NCBI GenBank assembly: GCA_900770525.1
Contig: CAAHDT010000035.1
Coordinates: 1-28,617 of the forward strand
Source of the DNA: Candidatus Gastranaerophilales bacterium
GTDB lineage: Bacteria > Cyanobacteriota > Vampirovibrionia > Gastranaerophilales > Gastranaerophilaceae
Direction: 5' to 3'
Length of the DNA: 28,617 nt
Shown here: positions 15,999 through 24,958 of the stretch, in pieces
How the letters are laid out: every line of letters begins with the position of its first letter
How positions within the stretch are numbered: the stretch's first letter is position 1
Translations under genes and position numbers: made by a program
Notes under the pieces: model-generated
Database searches by the model: none
The model's input: only the letters and a program-made list of their open reading frames with translations
What the model was told of the DNA's origin: nothing

Positions 15999-17192
15999 AT
16001 GACTTCTGAATTTAAAAAATCAAATGGCTATAAAATTATGGGGGCAATAAAATTATATGATGCAAATCTTGTTGACTTGGAGTATGAATGGATATCAGAA
16101 ACCAATGCATGTATGCAGTGCTTATCATTGAATGGGAAAGTTTTTAAATCATTTAAGGATGTCCATCCACATCCACATCCAAATTGCAAATGCAAATTAG
16201 AAGTACGATATAATACTCGGGTAGAATCAGTAACAAGTAAAACAGAGGCGGATAAGCTTGTAGAAGAGAATAAAAATCAATTGAATGCGGAAATCGAAAA
16301 TATTGGAGAACAAATTAGAATGAACTTAGAACCATTGAAAAATTTGCTCAATATTTTAAATGGGAATTATTTTAGATTAATAAAATATAAAGAACTTATA
16401 AATATTGAAATTCTAAGAGAAGAGGAAAAAAATGCAATAAGAAAACTAGAAAAAGAAATACAAGTAAATATTAATGAAATAGAAAATTTAATAAACGATT
16501 GTACTTTATTTTTGACAAATATAAAAAATAACCATATAATTAATATAAAACAAGGCTTACAACTTACAGATGACATTGCCGTTATTATTGCATCAAAGCA
16601 GACTTCATTATTATATGGTTTCAAACATAGTAAAGAAAACAATATGCCAGAATCGTATGAATTATTTAAAATTGCACTAAATGATAAGTCATCTGATGCT
16701 TACATTAAAAAGAATGGTAAAATTTATAATAGCATTAATGATTTAAACAATAAATATGATAAAGAAAATATAAAAAAGAGAGTTGAATTAGAATCTACTG
16801 CTTCTGATTGTAAAGTTATCATAATGAACAACGATAGTTCTTTGGCGCATAAAATTGCTGAAAGTGCTGCTATAGCGAGATTTGTTCAAGATAATTATGT
16901 TGAATTAGTTCAAGGTCAAACAATTTTATCAAGAAATATAACCTTTAACAATGATGATAGAGATTTATACTCAAGTTTTCATAGTGCCGGAATTAAAAAT
17001 TGTAAAATAGATGACTTTGGGAATTTGCGACTACAACTTGTGGATTTTTACAACTTTAATGAAGGCAGAACAAGTGTCAAAGGACGCGTTGGACGAAAAC
17101 TTCAAGAAATGGATGATATAAAACCTTACTATATAATTGTTGATGTAATCGTTCCGAAAAATATAATTCAACAATTCCCAAATTTCAACTAG
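15999..17192 (+). CDS. Orphan protein with phage Mu F-like Cys/His motif
   Basis: This 397-residue protein is not a recognised family as a whole. Residues 30-68 contain WISETNACMQCLSLNGKVF and HPHPNCKC, that is Cys38, Cys41, His60, Cys63 and Cys65. This pattern (C-x2-C-x-L-x-G-K then HPNCxC) is the signature of the phage Mu protein F / SPP1 gp7 minor head protein family, where it probably binds zinc. Charged coiled-coil-like helices follow (about 75-185), then a C-terminal region of about 100 residues ending in YYIIVDVIVPK without a motif I know. No signal peptide or membrane helix is seen. AAAGG precedes the ATG at 15999. The gene is visibly more AT-rich than its neighbours, with many AAT and AAA codons, suggesting transfer. 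A phage-derived or toxin-like protein is possible. Confidence 0.75.
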   Translation: MTSEFKKSNGYKIMGAIKLYDANLVDLEYEWISETNACMQCLSLNGKVFKSFKDVHPHPHPNCKCKLEVRYNTRVESVTSKTEADKLVEENKNQLNAEIENIGEQIRMNLEPLKNLLNILNGNYFRLIKYKELINIEILREEEKNAIRKLEKEIQVNINEIENLINDCTLFLTNIKNNHIINIKQGLQLTDDIAVIIASKQTSLLYGFKHSKENNMPESYELFKIALNDKSSDAYIKKNGKIYNSINDLNNKYDKENIKKRVELESTASDCKVIIMNNDSSLAHKIAESAAIARFVQDNYVELVQGQTILSRNITFNNDDRDLYSSFHSAGIKNCKIDDFGNLRLQLVDFYNFNEGRTSVKGRVGRKLQEMDDIKPYYIIVDVIVPKNIIQQFPNFN

Positions 17193-17198
17193 ATATTG

Positions 17199-17207
17199 TG
17201 TTATAAT
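17199..17207 (+). promoter_or_regulatory. Extended -10 promoter of membrane protein gene
   Basis: TGTTATAAT is a perfect extended -10 element. It ends seven bases before the ATG at 17215, with no ribosome site between. The ATG at 17206 overlaps the -10 box and so cannot be the start if this promoter is used. Confidence 0.7.
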
Positions 17208-17214
17208 GATAAGC

Positions 17215-17751
17215 ATGAGTTACTATGAAACTGAAAGTCATAAACGGTTTGTAAAAGTTAAAGATAGGCGGCTGATTTTTGCTTTTGTAATAGCAAACCT
17301 GATATTTGGAAATTCAACTCTTGTAGGATACATTATCGTAAATGTAGCAATGACAGTAGCAGTAGTTGCTGCGACATCACCATTTGATGAAAACACTCAA
17401 CTTTTCGCAGGTTTTATATCGGCAATTGTCTTTTGGTTTGGGTATTTATGGTTAAAAATTTATTTATTCAAATATATATATCTTTGCTCTACTAAGTTAG
17501 GCGCCTCAACCAGCATGTATAAATTTCTAAATACATTTTTATACAACAACAAAGTTAAAACCTTAGTAATCTTTGCAGCTATATTTTTTGATTGTATAAT
17601 AATGTCTGTTTATGCATATTTGCATTTTAAATCTATAGCACCTAAGTATTGGCTCGCTACACCAGAAACTATCTCCAATATACTACTTGTCGGTGGAGTT
17701 GCGCCAAGTTACATCATGTTTGCTCTTATTGGAAAAGTTAAGCAAAAGTAA
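17215..17751 (+). CDS. Four-helix membrane protein of unknown function
   Basis: This 178-residue protein has about four hydrophobic segments: LIFAFVIANLIF, VAMTVAVVAAT, FAGFISAIVFWFGYLWL, and two late ones around residues 120-140 and 150-170. The N-terminus is polar and charged. I recognise no family and no catalytic motif. It begins 22 bp after the orphan Mu F-like gene, but its own extended -10 promoter lies in that gap and would give a leaderless mRNA. If the orphan gene encodes a toxin this could be its immunity protein, but the separate promoter leaves that as a guess. Confidence 0.75.
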   Translation: MSYYETESHKRFVKVKDRRLIFAFVIANLIFGNSTLVGYIIVNVAMTVAVVAATSPFDENTQLFAGFISAIVFWFGYLWLKIYLFKYIYLCSTKLGASTSMYKFLNTFLYNNKVKTLVIFAAIFFDCIIMSVYAYLHFKSIAPKYWLATPETISNILLVGGVAPSYIMFALIGKVKQK

Positions 17752-17759
17752 AAAGCTTT

Positions 17760-17801
17760 GTTGTAAAAATTTTACATAACGTTTACAACTTTTCCTTTTT
17801 G
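17760..17801 (+). terminator. Possible terminator
   Basis: GTTGTAAA pairs with TTTACAAC (14-nt loop) and is followed by TTTTCCTTTTT. It lies just after the membrane protein gene. The stem is AT-rich and weaker than the other terminators here. Confidence 0.5.
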
Positions 17802-17827
17802 TTATACCATTTAAGCATAGTTATAAT
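17799..17827 (+). promoter_or_regulatory. Promoter of pheT
   Basis: TTGTTA at 17799-17804 and TATAAT at 17822-17827 are separated by 17 bp. The pair is identical in both boxes and spacing to that of hppA. The predicted leader is about 13 nt and contains the AGGGAAG ribosome site. Confidence 0.75.
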
Positions 17828-17846
17828 TAAAAGAGGGAAGTATTAA

Positions 17847-20327
17847 ATGCAAGTATCAGTAAATTGGTTAAACGAATTTGTAGACTTATCTAACGTGGAT
17901 GATGCCCAATTGGCTCACGAACTTACAATGAGCGGATTAGAGGTTGAGGGAATTGAAGAAGTAAAACCGAAATTTACAAATATAATTACTGTAAAAATCG
18001 AAAAGATAGATAATCACCCAAATTCTGACCATTTGCATCTTGTTACAGTTAATACAGGTTCCGGTGTAAAAACAGTTGTCTGTGGTGCTCAAAATATTAA
18101 AGAAGGACAAATTGTTCCGTACGCATCAGTTGGAAGCCAAGTTTTAGACAGAAAAACCGGTGAAATGTTCACTCTTACTCCTGCGGTTATCCGCGGAGTT
18201 GAATCTCAAGGAATGTTATGCTCTGCTGATGAACTAGGTGTTTCTGAAAGAAATTATCAAGAAGAAGATGGGATTTTAGTACTTAACAGATTTTTGCCTG
18301 ATGTAAAAGTTGGCGAAGATTTAGTAAATGTACTCGGTTTTGAAAAAGATACAGTTCTTGACGTTGCTCCAACTGCAAACAGAGGGGATCAAATGTCTGT
18401 AATCGGAGTTGCAAGGGAATTGAGTTCTTTATTCAATACTGCATTAAAATTTTCTCCTCTTCAAGCAACAAGAGATTTCTCTACAGACAAGTTTAAAGTT
18501 GAAATTTTAGACAATGATGTTTGTAAGTATTATTCTCTAGGGCTTTTGAAAAATATTAAAATTAAGCCGTCACCTGATTGGATGCAAAAAAGATTATTAG
18601 CATCCGGAATTCGTACAATCAATAATGTTGTCGATATTACAAACTATGTTCTACTTGAATATGGTATTCCTCTTCACTCTTTTGATATGGATAAACTTGA
18701 CGGTTACCTTTGTGTAAGAAGAGCTAAAGAAGGAGAAAAGCTTGTTACATTAGACGAAGTTGAACGTAATTTGACAAATGACACTGTTGTTATCGCAACA
18801 AAAGAAAAACCGGTTTGTATTGCAGGTGTATTTGGCGGATTGAATTCTGAAATAGATAACAATACAACAGCAGTTGCACTTGAGGCTGCATACTTCACTC
18901 CATCATATAACAGAAAAAGTTCAAGAAGTGTAGGCTACAGAAGTGAAGCTTGTGCAAGATTTGAACGTGGCGTAGATATCGAAGCTGTTAAACCTGCTTT
19001 AATGCGTGCGATGCAATTGCTTGTCGAACTTGCTGATGCAGAAATTGTTGGAGTAGTTGAAGCCGGACAAAACAAACTTGAGCCGATTGAAATCACTTTA
19101 AGATACTCTCAAGTTAAGAGAATGCTTGGAACCGAAATTGTTCCCGACAGATGTGATTCTATTTTGGTTAATCTTGGATTTAAAAAACTCGGTGGAAACG
19201 TAGCTGCCGCAAAATTCTTAGTGCCATCTTTCAGGGCATATGACGTTACAAGAGAAATCGATTTGATAGAAGAAATTGCAAGAATTAACGGATACGACAA
19301 AATCAGCAATACTCTTCCTCAAAAAATGCAAACTCCTGTAATCTCATTAGAAGAAAAAGTCCTTAAGAAAGTTCATAATTTGATGCTTGCATCAGGTTTG
19401 AATGAAATAGTTACGACATCTCTTATCGGAAAATCACTTATGGATAAATATATGTTATCTTATGATGACGAAAATGCGGTTAAGGTTTGCAATCCTGTGA
19501 GTGAAGAAAGCACAATGTTAAGACAAACTCTTGCTGTTAGTGTACTTAATTGTTTGAAATACAACTACGATAATGGTCAAAAAACATTCTGGGGATATGA
19601 AATAGGAAAAACTTACAAAAAAGTTGCCCCTGCTGATGAAAAACGTTCCGGAGTTAAAGAAACTCAAATGCTTGAAGGTATTATCTCAGGCGAAGTTGAA
19701 AACTCTAAATGGCAAGTTAAGACTCAATCAGATTTCTTTACCGTAAAAGGTATTTTAGAAAATCTGTTCGCAGAATTGGGCGTTGAAAAACGTATAAAGT
19801 TTGTAGCTTTGGATAAATCAAATCTAGCTGATAGTAACACAATTTTGCACCCATACAGAAGTGCAGCAATTTGCTTGTTAGGTAAAAACTTAACAACTAT
19901 CGGTTATTTCGGACAAATTCACCCGATTTTAAAAGATAAAATGAAATTAAACCAAGATGCGTTTATTTTTGAACTGGACTTAGACACGATTATTTCAATT
20001 GTTAAAGAAAATGTTCCAAGATTTAAACATCTTGCACAGTTCCCTGAAGTAAGACGTGATATCGCTTTTGTTATTAATGAAAATGTTTCATTTGATGATA
20101 TTCAAAGAGTAATCAAGAGTGGTGTTCAACAAAATATCTTCAAAGGTTCTGAAGTATTTGACGTATATCAGGGCGAAAATATTGAAAAGGGTTACAAGAG
20201 TTTGGCATTTAGAATTAAAATGTTGGACGAAAATGCAACTTTGACGGAAGATATTATTGAAAGAAATATGCAAAACGTTAGAGAAAAACTTCAAAAAGCT
20301 TACGCTGATATTTCTTTCAGGGAGTAA
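17847..20327 (+). CDS. pheT: Phenylalanyl-tRNA synthetase beta subunit
   Basis: This 826-residue protein is the large subunit of the alpha2-beta2 PheRS, which charges tRNA-Phe. Domain order is standard for the long bacterial form. The N-terminal part is followed by an OB-fold tRNA-binding domain (about 40-150, with HPNSDHLHLVTV). Next come the B3/B4 editing domain (about 210-380, with TINNVVDITNYV and PLHSFDMDKL), the B5 domain (about 400-470), the catalytic-like core, and a ferredoxin-fold anticodon-binding domain at the C-terminus (from FPEVRRDIAFVI). The pheS partner is not upstream; cyanobacteria also keep pheS and pheT apart. AGGGAAG sits seven bases before the ATG. The next gene starts three bases after the stop. 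Confidence 0.97.
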   Translation: MQVSVNWLNEFVDLSNVDDAQLAHELTMSGLEVEGIEEVKPKFTNIITVKIEKIDNHPNSDHLHLVTVNTGSGVKTVVCGAQNIKEGQIVPYASVGSQVLDRKTGEMFTLTPAVIRGVESQGMLCSADELGVSERNYQEEDGILVLNRFLPDVKVGEDLVNVLGFEKDTVLDVAPTANRGDQMSVIGVARELSSLFNTALKFSPLQATRDFSTDKFKVEILDNDVCKYYSLGLLKNIKIKPSPDWMQKRLLASGIRTINNVVDITNYVLLEYGIPLHSFDMDKLDGYLCVRRAKEGEKLVTLDEVERNLTNDTVVIATKEKPVCIAGVFGGLNSEIDNNTTAVALEAAYFTPSYNRKSSRSVGYRSEACARFERGVDIEAVKPALMRAMQLLVELADAEIVGVVEAGQNKLEPIEITLRYSQVKRMLGTEIVPDRCDSILVNLGFKKLGGNVAAAKFLVPSFRAYDVTREIDLIEEIARINGYDKISNTLPQKMQTPVISLEEKVLKKVHNLMLASGLNEIVTTSLIGKSLMDKYMLSYDDENAVKVCNPVSEESTMLRQTLAVSVLNCLKYNYDNGQKTFWGYEIGKTYKKVAPADEKRSGVKETQMLEGIISGEVENSKWQVKTQSDFFTVKGILENLFAELGVEKRIKFVALDKSNLADSNTILHPYRSAAICLLGKNLTTIGYFGQIHPILKDKMKLNQDAFIFELDLDTIISIVKENVPRFKHLAQFPEVRRDIAFVINENVSFDDIQRVIKSGVQQNIFKGSEVFDVYQGENIEKGYKSLAFRIKMLDENATLTEDIIERNMQNVREKLQKAYADISFRE

Positions 20328-20330
20328 TTT

Positions 20331-20987
20331 ATGAAAAAAATAATTTTAACCTTGATGTTATTTTTGTCTATTGCAACAAGCGCATTCGCACTTGATGTTG
20401 TACCGAATACTGTTAGCTTAAATTATACAAATACTTTTGGTGTTTATCAGGTTGACCACGCAATAGTAATTTATGACAAACCTGATGAAAAAGCGACAAT
20501 AAAACAAAAAATTGTTTGGACTAGCGAAAACGTTATCCCCAAAAGTCTAAGTTTAGCTGACCTATTTGTCGTTTATATTCAGAAAAAAGATTTAGCTTTA
20601 ATGGCGGTAACAGACGAAACAGATGACTGGGTTGAAGTTATTTATAATAATCGAACAGGTGAGAAGGGATGGATAAAAAAAGACGATCCCTACAAATTTA
20701 ATACTTGGGTTAATTTCTACAATATGTACGGGAAAAAATATGGACTTGTTATATTAAATGGGGCGCCCGAAACAGTATACAGCATGTACGGAACTCCGGA
20801 AGAAAAACAGAAAGTCATCTCAACTATAAATCGTCCGGAGTTAATTAACCTGAATATTATAAGAGGAAATTGGATGCTCGTAACTGTTTTAGATTCAGAC
20901 CAAACTCCTAAAACAGGTTATGTTCGCTGGAGAAGCGATGACGGAGTAAAGTATTTATTCCCGAACTTGCAGAACAATGCACAATGA
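20331..20987 (+). CDS. Exported SH3-like domain protein
   Basis: This 218-residue protein has a clear signal peptide (MKKIILTLMLFLSIATSAFA, cleavage likely after SAFA). The mature part contains a segment like bacterial SH3 domains (about 45-120, VIYDKPDEKA ... WVEVIYNNRTGEKGWIKKDD), and a second similar half ends in GNWMLVTVLD...TGYVRWRSDDG. Such domains often bind peptidoglycan or other cell envelope partners, but no enzyme domain is attached. The gene starts three bases after pheT, and its ribosome site GGGAG overlaps the pheT stop, so the two are co-transcribed. The link with PheRS is probably only operonic. Exact role unknown. Confidence 0.75.
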   Translation: MKKIILTLMLFLSIATSAFALDVVPNTVSLNYTNTFGVYQVDHAIVIYDKPDEKATIKQKIVWTSENVIPKSLSLADLFVVYIQKKDLALMAVTDETDDWVEVIYNNRTGEKGWIKKDDPYKFNTWVNFYNMYGKKYGLVILNGAPETVYSMYGTPEEKQKVISTINRPELINLNIIRGNWMLVTVLDSDQTPKTGYVRWRSDDGVKYLFPNLQNNAQ

Positions 20988-21041
20988 TTTATAATTTCAT
21001 CGCAATACTCTCCAACTGTCCTATCCACAAAATGTTATTTA

Positions 21042-21050
21042 TGCTAAAAT
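21042..21050 (+). promoter_or_regulatory. Extended -10 promoter of peptide-binding protein gene
   Basis: TGCTAAAAT is an extended -10 element ending six bases before the ATG at 21057. No ribosome site is present between, so the transcript should begin at the start codon. Confidence 0.65.
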
Positions 21051-21056
21051 TGTTTT

Positions 21057-22889
21057 ATGAAAAAAGTGGGTTATGTCGTATCTACAATAGTTTTAATTTC
21101 ATTGTTAGGTGTAGGGTGTTTACATATTGATAGACCTGAACAAGGAAATGAAATTACTGAAACCAAGATTAAAGAAAATATTTCTGTCTATCCTACTCAA
21201 AAAAATGTTACGATAAATGGAATAGATTATTTGCAATCACAAACCGCAATAGGCAAGTTCGGTGGAACTCTTGTAGCTTCAACTATTGGCGAAGGTCCCA
21301 AAACTTTTAACCCCTTTAATTCAAAAGACAATATTTCATCCACTATGTCCGAAATAATGTATGACGGTTTGCTTTCTACCCATCCGACAACAGGACAACC
21401 AATTCCAAAACTTGCCGAAAGTTTTTCGGTAAATGGCAAGAATTATATTATTCATTTGCGCCACGGAATAAAATGGTCTGACGGGAAACCAATTACAGCA
21501 GATGATGTCGTTTTTACGTGGAAAAACATCATACTTGACGGCTACGGCAACACTTCTACAAGAGATTCTATTATTATCGATGGAAAACTTCCGACTGTTG
21601 AAAAAATCGATAATTATACCGTTAAATTTACAACCCCTGAACCTTTTGCACCTTTTATAAGAATGTTGTCAACTCCAATTGCTCCAAAACATGTGTTTGA
21701 ACCTGCCGTAAAAAGAGGGAAAGAATACTTTGAAACATTTCTATCGACTAACACAACACCGAGTCAATTTGTAACATCTGGGGCTTTCAAGCTTAAAGAA
21801 TATGTTCCTGCACAACGCGTTGTTTTTGAAAAAAATCCTAATTATTATGTAATTAACAAACAAGATAAAAAACTTCCATACCTTGATAAACTCGTCTACC
21901 TGATAGTCGGCGATATCAATAATGAAGTTCTTAAATTTGAAGGTGGAGAACTTGATGTAATAGGATTACAAGGGGCAAATGTCGCAAGATTTAAAGAACT
22001 CGAAAAACATTCTGATTTTAAAGTCTACAATCTTGGTCCAAATACCGGTACAATGTTTGTTTCCCTGAATTTGAATAATAGAAAAAATGATAAAGGTGAT
22101 TACAATGTTCCGCTAACAAAGCAACGATGGTTTCAGGATAAAAATTTTAGGCAAGCCATCGATTATGCAATTGATAGAAAAAATATGGTATTTAATATTG
22201 CAAACGGACTTGGAGCCCCTTTGTATACTGCAGAAAGTTTGAATTCAATATTTCTCAACAAAGATTTGCCTCCATATGACAAAAATATTCAAAAATCCAA
22301 AGAATTTTTGGAAAAATCTGGATTTTATACAGATAAAAAAGGAAAATTATATGATAAATTCGGAAATCCTGTTGAGTTTGACTTGTATACAAACGCAGGA
22401 AATACTGAACGTGAAGCCATTGGCGTTATGGTTAAACAAGACTTGGAAGACTTAGGGATGAAAGTTAATTTTAAGCCTGTTGAATTCAATACCCTTGTGA
22501 ATAAGCTTGTGAACACTTATGACTGGGATATGGTCATAATGGGTTTAACCGGTTCTCCTCTTGAACCTAACGGAGGCAAAAATGTCTGGATGTCCAACGG
22601 CACTTTGCATATGTTTAATCAGCGTCCTGCCGGATATAGCAAGGATGACAGATTTTCTTGGGAAAAACAGATAGATGAATTATTCACTAAAGGAGCTCTT
22701 GCAACAGATTTTAAATCAAGAAAAAAATACTATGACGAATACCAAAAAATTGCATATGATGAAAAACCTTTTATTTATATATATTCACCTTTAGTAATAT
22801 CTGCAATTCGAACAAAATTCAAAAACTTGTACCCATCAATGCTAGGCGGATTAACACATAATATAGAAGAAATCTATATAGAAAAATAA
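21057..22889 (+). CDS. ABC transporter peptide-binding lipoprotein (SBP family 5)
   Basis: This 610-residue protein is a family 5 solute-binding protein, as in OppA and DppA, which captures peptides or similar solutes outside the membrane. The N-terminus (MKKVGYVVSTIVLISLLGVGC) is a lipoprotein-type signal with Cys21 as the likely lipid-bearing residue; the lipobox LGVGC is slightly atypical. The segment GTLVASTIGEGPKTFNPF starts the first lobe. YDGLL...LAESFSVNGKNYIIHLRHGIKWSDGKPITADDV is characteristic of the family. The C-terminal part (DWDMVIMGLTGSPLEPNG) closes the second lobe. The next two genes encode its permeases, 14 bp and further downstream. The substrate is not predictable from sequence alone. 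Confidence 0.93.
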   Translation: MKKVGYVVSTIVLISLLGVGCLHIDRPEQGNEITETKIKENISVYPTQKNVTINGIDYLQSQTAIGKFGGTLVASTIGEGPKTFNPFNSKDNISSTMSEIMYDGLLSTHPTTGQPIPKLAESFSVNGKNYIIHLRHGIKWSDGKPITADDVVFTWKNIILDGYGNTSTRDSIIIDGKLPTVEKIDNYTVKFTTPEPFAPFIRMLSTPIAPKHVFEPAVKRGKEYFETFLSTNTTPSQFVTSGAFKLKEYVPAQRVVFEKNPNYYVINKQDKKLPYLDKLVYLIVGDINNEVLKFEGGELDVIGLQGANVARFKELEKHSDFKVYNLGPNTGTMFVSLNLNNRKNDKGDYNVPLTKQRWFQDKNFRQAIDYAIDRKNMVFNIANGLGAPLYTAESLNSIFLNKDLPPYDKNIQKSKEFLEKSGFYTDKKGKLYDKFGNPVEFDLYTNAGNTEREAIGVMVKQDLEDLGMKVNFKPVEFNTLVNKLVNTYDWDMVIMGLTGSPLEPNGGKNVWMSNGTLHMFNQRPAGYSKDDRFSWEKQIDELFTKGALATDFKSRKKYYDEYQKIAYDEKPFIYIYSPLVISAIRTKFKNLYPSMLGGLTHNIEEIYIEK

Positions 22890-22903
22890 TTGAAAGTTAA
22901 AAA

Positions 22904-23878
22904 ATGCAAATCCTAAAATACATATTAAAAAGAATATTACAATCTATACCACTATTAATCATAGTGTCATTAATCAGCTTTTTTATAATAAGATTAAGCC
23001 CTGTAGATCCTCTGGCAGAATTACGCCTTAATCCTTCGGTTTCTCAAGAAACACTAGAAAAAGAGACCCAACGTTTGGGATTAGATAAGCCAATAATTAT
23101 CCAGTATGGAAAGTGGGCAAAGTCTTTTATCAACGGTGATTTGGGAATAACATCCAACGGGGAAAAAGTTAGTACAAAATTAAAAGAAAGAATTCCGAAT
23201 ACACTACTGCTTACAACAATAGTAATTTTTTTAACTTGGCTTGTCGGAATTCCTCTTGGAGTTGTAGCGGCCTTATATTGGAAATCACCATTAGATAGGA
23301 TTTTAACTGTTCTAACAAGTATTGGAATGGCTATTCCATCATTTTTCTTTGCGGTTTTATTACTGATTTTTGCAGTGAAAACCGGATGGTTTCCGGTCGG
23401 CGGACTAACAAGCTCAGATTTTTTAGAAAAAAGTTTTTTAGGTCAAGTTTGCGATGTAACACATCATCTCATTTTGCCTGTCACCGTACTTTTTACGCTT
23501 TCACTAGCCGGATTGCAACGTCAAATGAGAGCCAATTTACTTGATGTATTAGATAGTGATTATATAAAATTTGCAATAGCAAAGGGGCTAAGTGAATTTG
23601 ATGTGATATTTAAACACGCACTAAGAAACGCCATTAACCCTATGATTACGCTCTTGGGTTTTGAATTTGCAGGATTGTTAAGTGGCGCAGCTCTGACGGA
23701 ATACGTGTTTCAGTATCCGGGACTGGGACGTTTAATTCTTGAAGCAGTTATGCGTTCAGATATTAACCTTGTTATGGCATCCCTAATGATGGGGGCAATT
23801 ATGCTAATTTTAGGAAACTTAATTGCAGATATTTTACTTATCATTACCGACCCTCGTATAAGGAGGTCTAATGTTTAA
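22904..23878 (+). CDS. ABC peptide transporter permease (OppB/DppB type)
   Basis: This 324-residue inner membrane permease has six predicted helices. The N-terminal motif YILKRILQSIPLLIIVSLISFFIIRLSP is replaced by no other domain and is typical of OppB/DppB. The cytoplasmic EAA loop reads FAIAKGLSEFDVIFKHALRN at about residues 220-240; it contacts the ATPase. FQYPGLGRL near the end is another family hallmark. GAAAG lies seven bases ahead of the ATG. It follows the binding protein gene closely and overlaps the next permease by eight bases. ATPase genes of the transporter are not in this window. Confidence 0.95.
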   Translation: MQILKYILKRILQSIPLLIIVSLISFFIIRLSPVDPLAELRLNPSVSQETLEKETQRLGLDKPIIIQYGKWAKSFINGDLGITSNGEKVSTKLKERIPNTLLLTTIVIFLTWLVGIPLGVVAALYWKSPLDRILTVLTSIGMAIPSFFFAVLLLIFAVKTGWFPVGGLTSSDFLEKSFLGQVCDVTHHLILPVTVLFTLSLAGLQRQMRANLLDVLDSDYIKFAIAKGLSEFDVIFKHALRNAINPMITLLGFEFAGLLSGAALTEYVFQYPGLGRLILEAVMRSDINLVMASLMMGAIMLILGNLIADILLIITDPRIRRSNV

Positions 23879-24938
23879 AGAAGTACTAAAAAAATTGTGG
23901 AATGATAAGTTTTCAAGAATTTCATTGATAGTTCTTGGAATGATTTATTTGGCTTTATTTTTTGCAGATTTTTTAGCCCCTTATACAAAAGATTTTTCTG
24001 ACAGAACTATGGCATATGTTCCACCTTCAAAAATTTTTGTAATTGATGAAACAAATCACCTTTCAAAACCATACACATACAATTATACAAGGGAGTTTGA
24101 TTCAGAAAACCTAAGAATAAAATATACTTTAGACAGAAGCCAAAAACACTATATAAAATTCTTTTCCAAAGGACAACCTTATAAATTTCTTGGAATTATT
24201 CCAATGAAACGACACTTAATTACAACAGATACAGCAGGCAGACTGTTTTTGTTAGGGGCTGATATAAACGGACGAGATGTATTTTCAAGAATTCTTTTTG
24301 GCGGAAGAATTTCGATGACAATCGGTTTTCTTGCATTGTTTGTATTGTTCCCTATTGGTTTGCTTTATGGGGGAATTTCAGGATATTTTGGCGGTATTGT
24401 TGACACCATAATGATGAGATTTGCAGAAGCCGTCATGTCTATCCCAAGCTTTTATTTATTGATAATTTTAGCCTCAATTCTTCCTAGCGGGATGACAAGT
24501 ACTCAAAGGTTTATGCTTATTGTAATAATCTTGGCGCTAATAGGTTGGGCAGGATTTGCCAGAGTTGTTCGCGGAATGGTACTTTCTGTAAAAAATCAGG
24601 AATTTGTTCAAGCTGCAAGATCAATTGGTGCCTCAAGGTTAAGAATTATTGTAAAACATATCTTGCCTCAGACTACAAGTTTTGTAATAGTTGCAATGAC
24701 TCTTTCTGTTCCATCATATATTTTATCAGAATCAGGCTTGAGCTTTTTGGGGCTAGGTATTCAACAGCCTGATGCAAGTTGGGGAAATATGTTAAAAGAA
24801 GCTCAAGAATATACAAACATAATCTATCGCCCGTGGCTTTTAACTCCCGGAATTTTAATTTTCGTTGCCGTGCTTGCCTTTAATGTTATAGGTGATACAA
24901 TTAGAGATGTACTGGATCCTAAAAGTAGGAGCAATTAG
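23871..24938 (+). CDS. ABC peptide transporter permease (OppC/DppC type)
   Basis: This 355-residue permease pairs with the preceding one. After the first membrane helix there is a long periplasmic insert (about residues 45-120, from AYVPPSKIFVID to the LLGADINGRDVFSRI motif), as in the longer members of the OppC group. The EAA-like loop is FVQAARSIGASRLRIIVKHILPQ. SESGLSFLGLGIQQPDASWGNML is the C-terminal hallmark. GGAGG lies four bases ahead of the ATG, inside the end of the previous gene, giving an eight-base overlap. An MgtC-family gene follows 20 bp later on the same strand. Confidence 0.95.
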   Translation: MFKEVLKKLWNDKFSRISLIVLGMIYLALFFADFLAPYTKDFSDRTMAYVPPSKIFVIDETNHLSKPYTYNYTREFDSENLRIKYTLDRSQKHYIKFFSKGQPYKFLGIIPMKRHLITTDTAGRLFLLGADINGRDVFSRILFGGRISMTIGFLALFVLFPIGLLYGGISGYFGGIVDTIMMRFAEAVMSIPSFYLLIILASILPSGMTSTQRFMLIVIILALIGWAGFARVVRGMVLSVKNQEFVQAARSIGASRLRIIVKHILPQTTSFVIVAMTLSVPSYILSESGLSFLGLGIQQPDASWGNMLKEAQEYTNIIYRPWLLTPGILIFVAVLAFNVIGDTIRDVLDPKSRSN

Positions 24939-24958
24939 TTTAACGAAAGGCTGGAATT

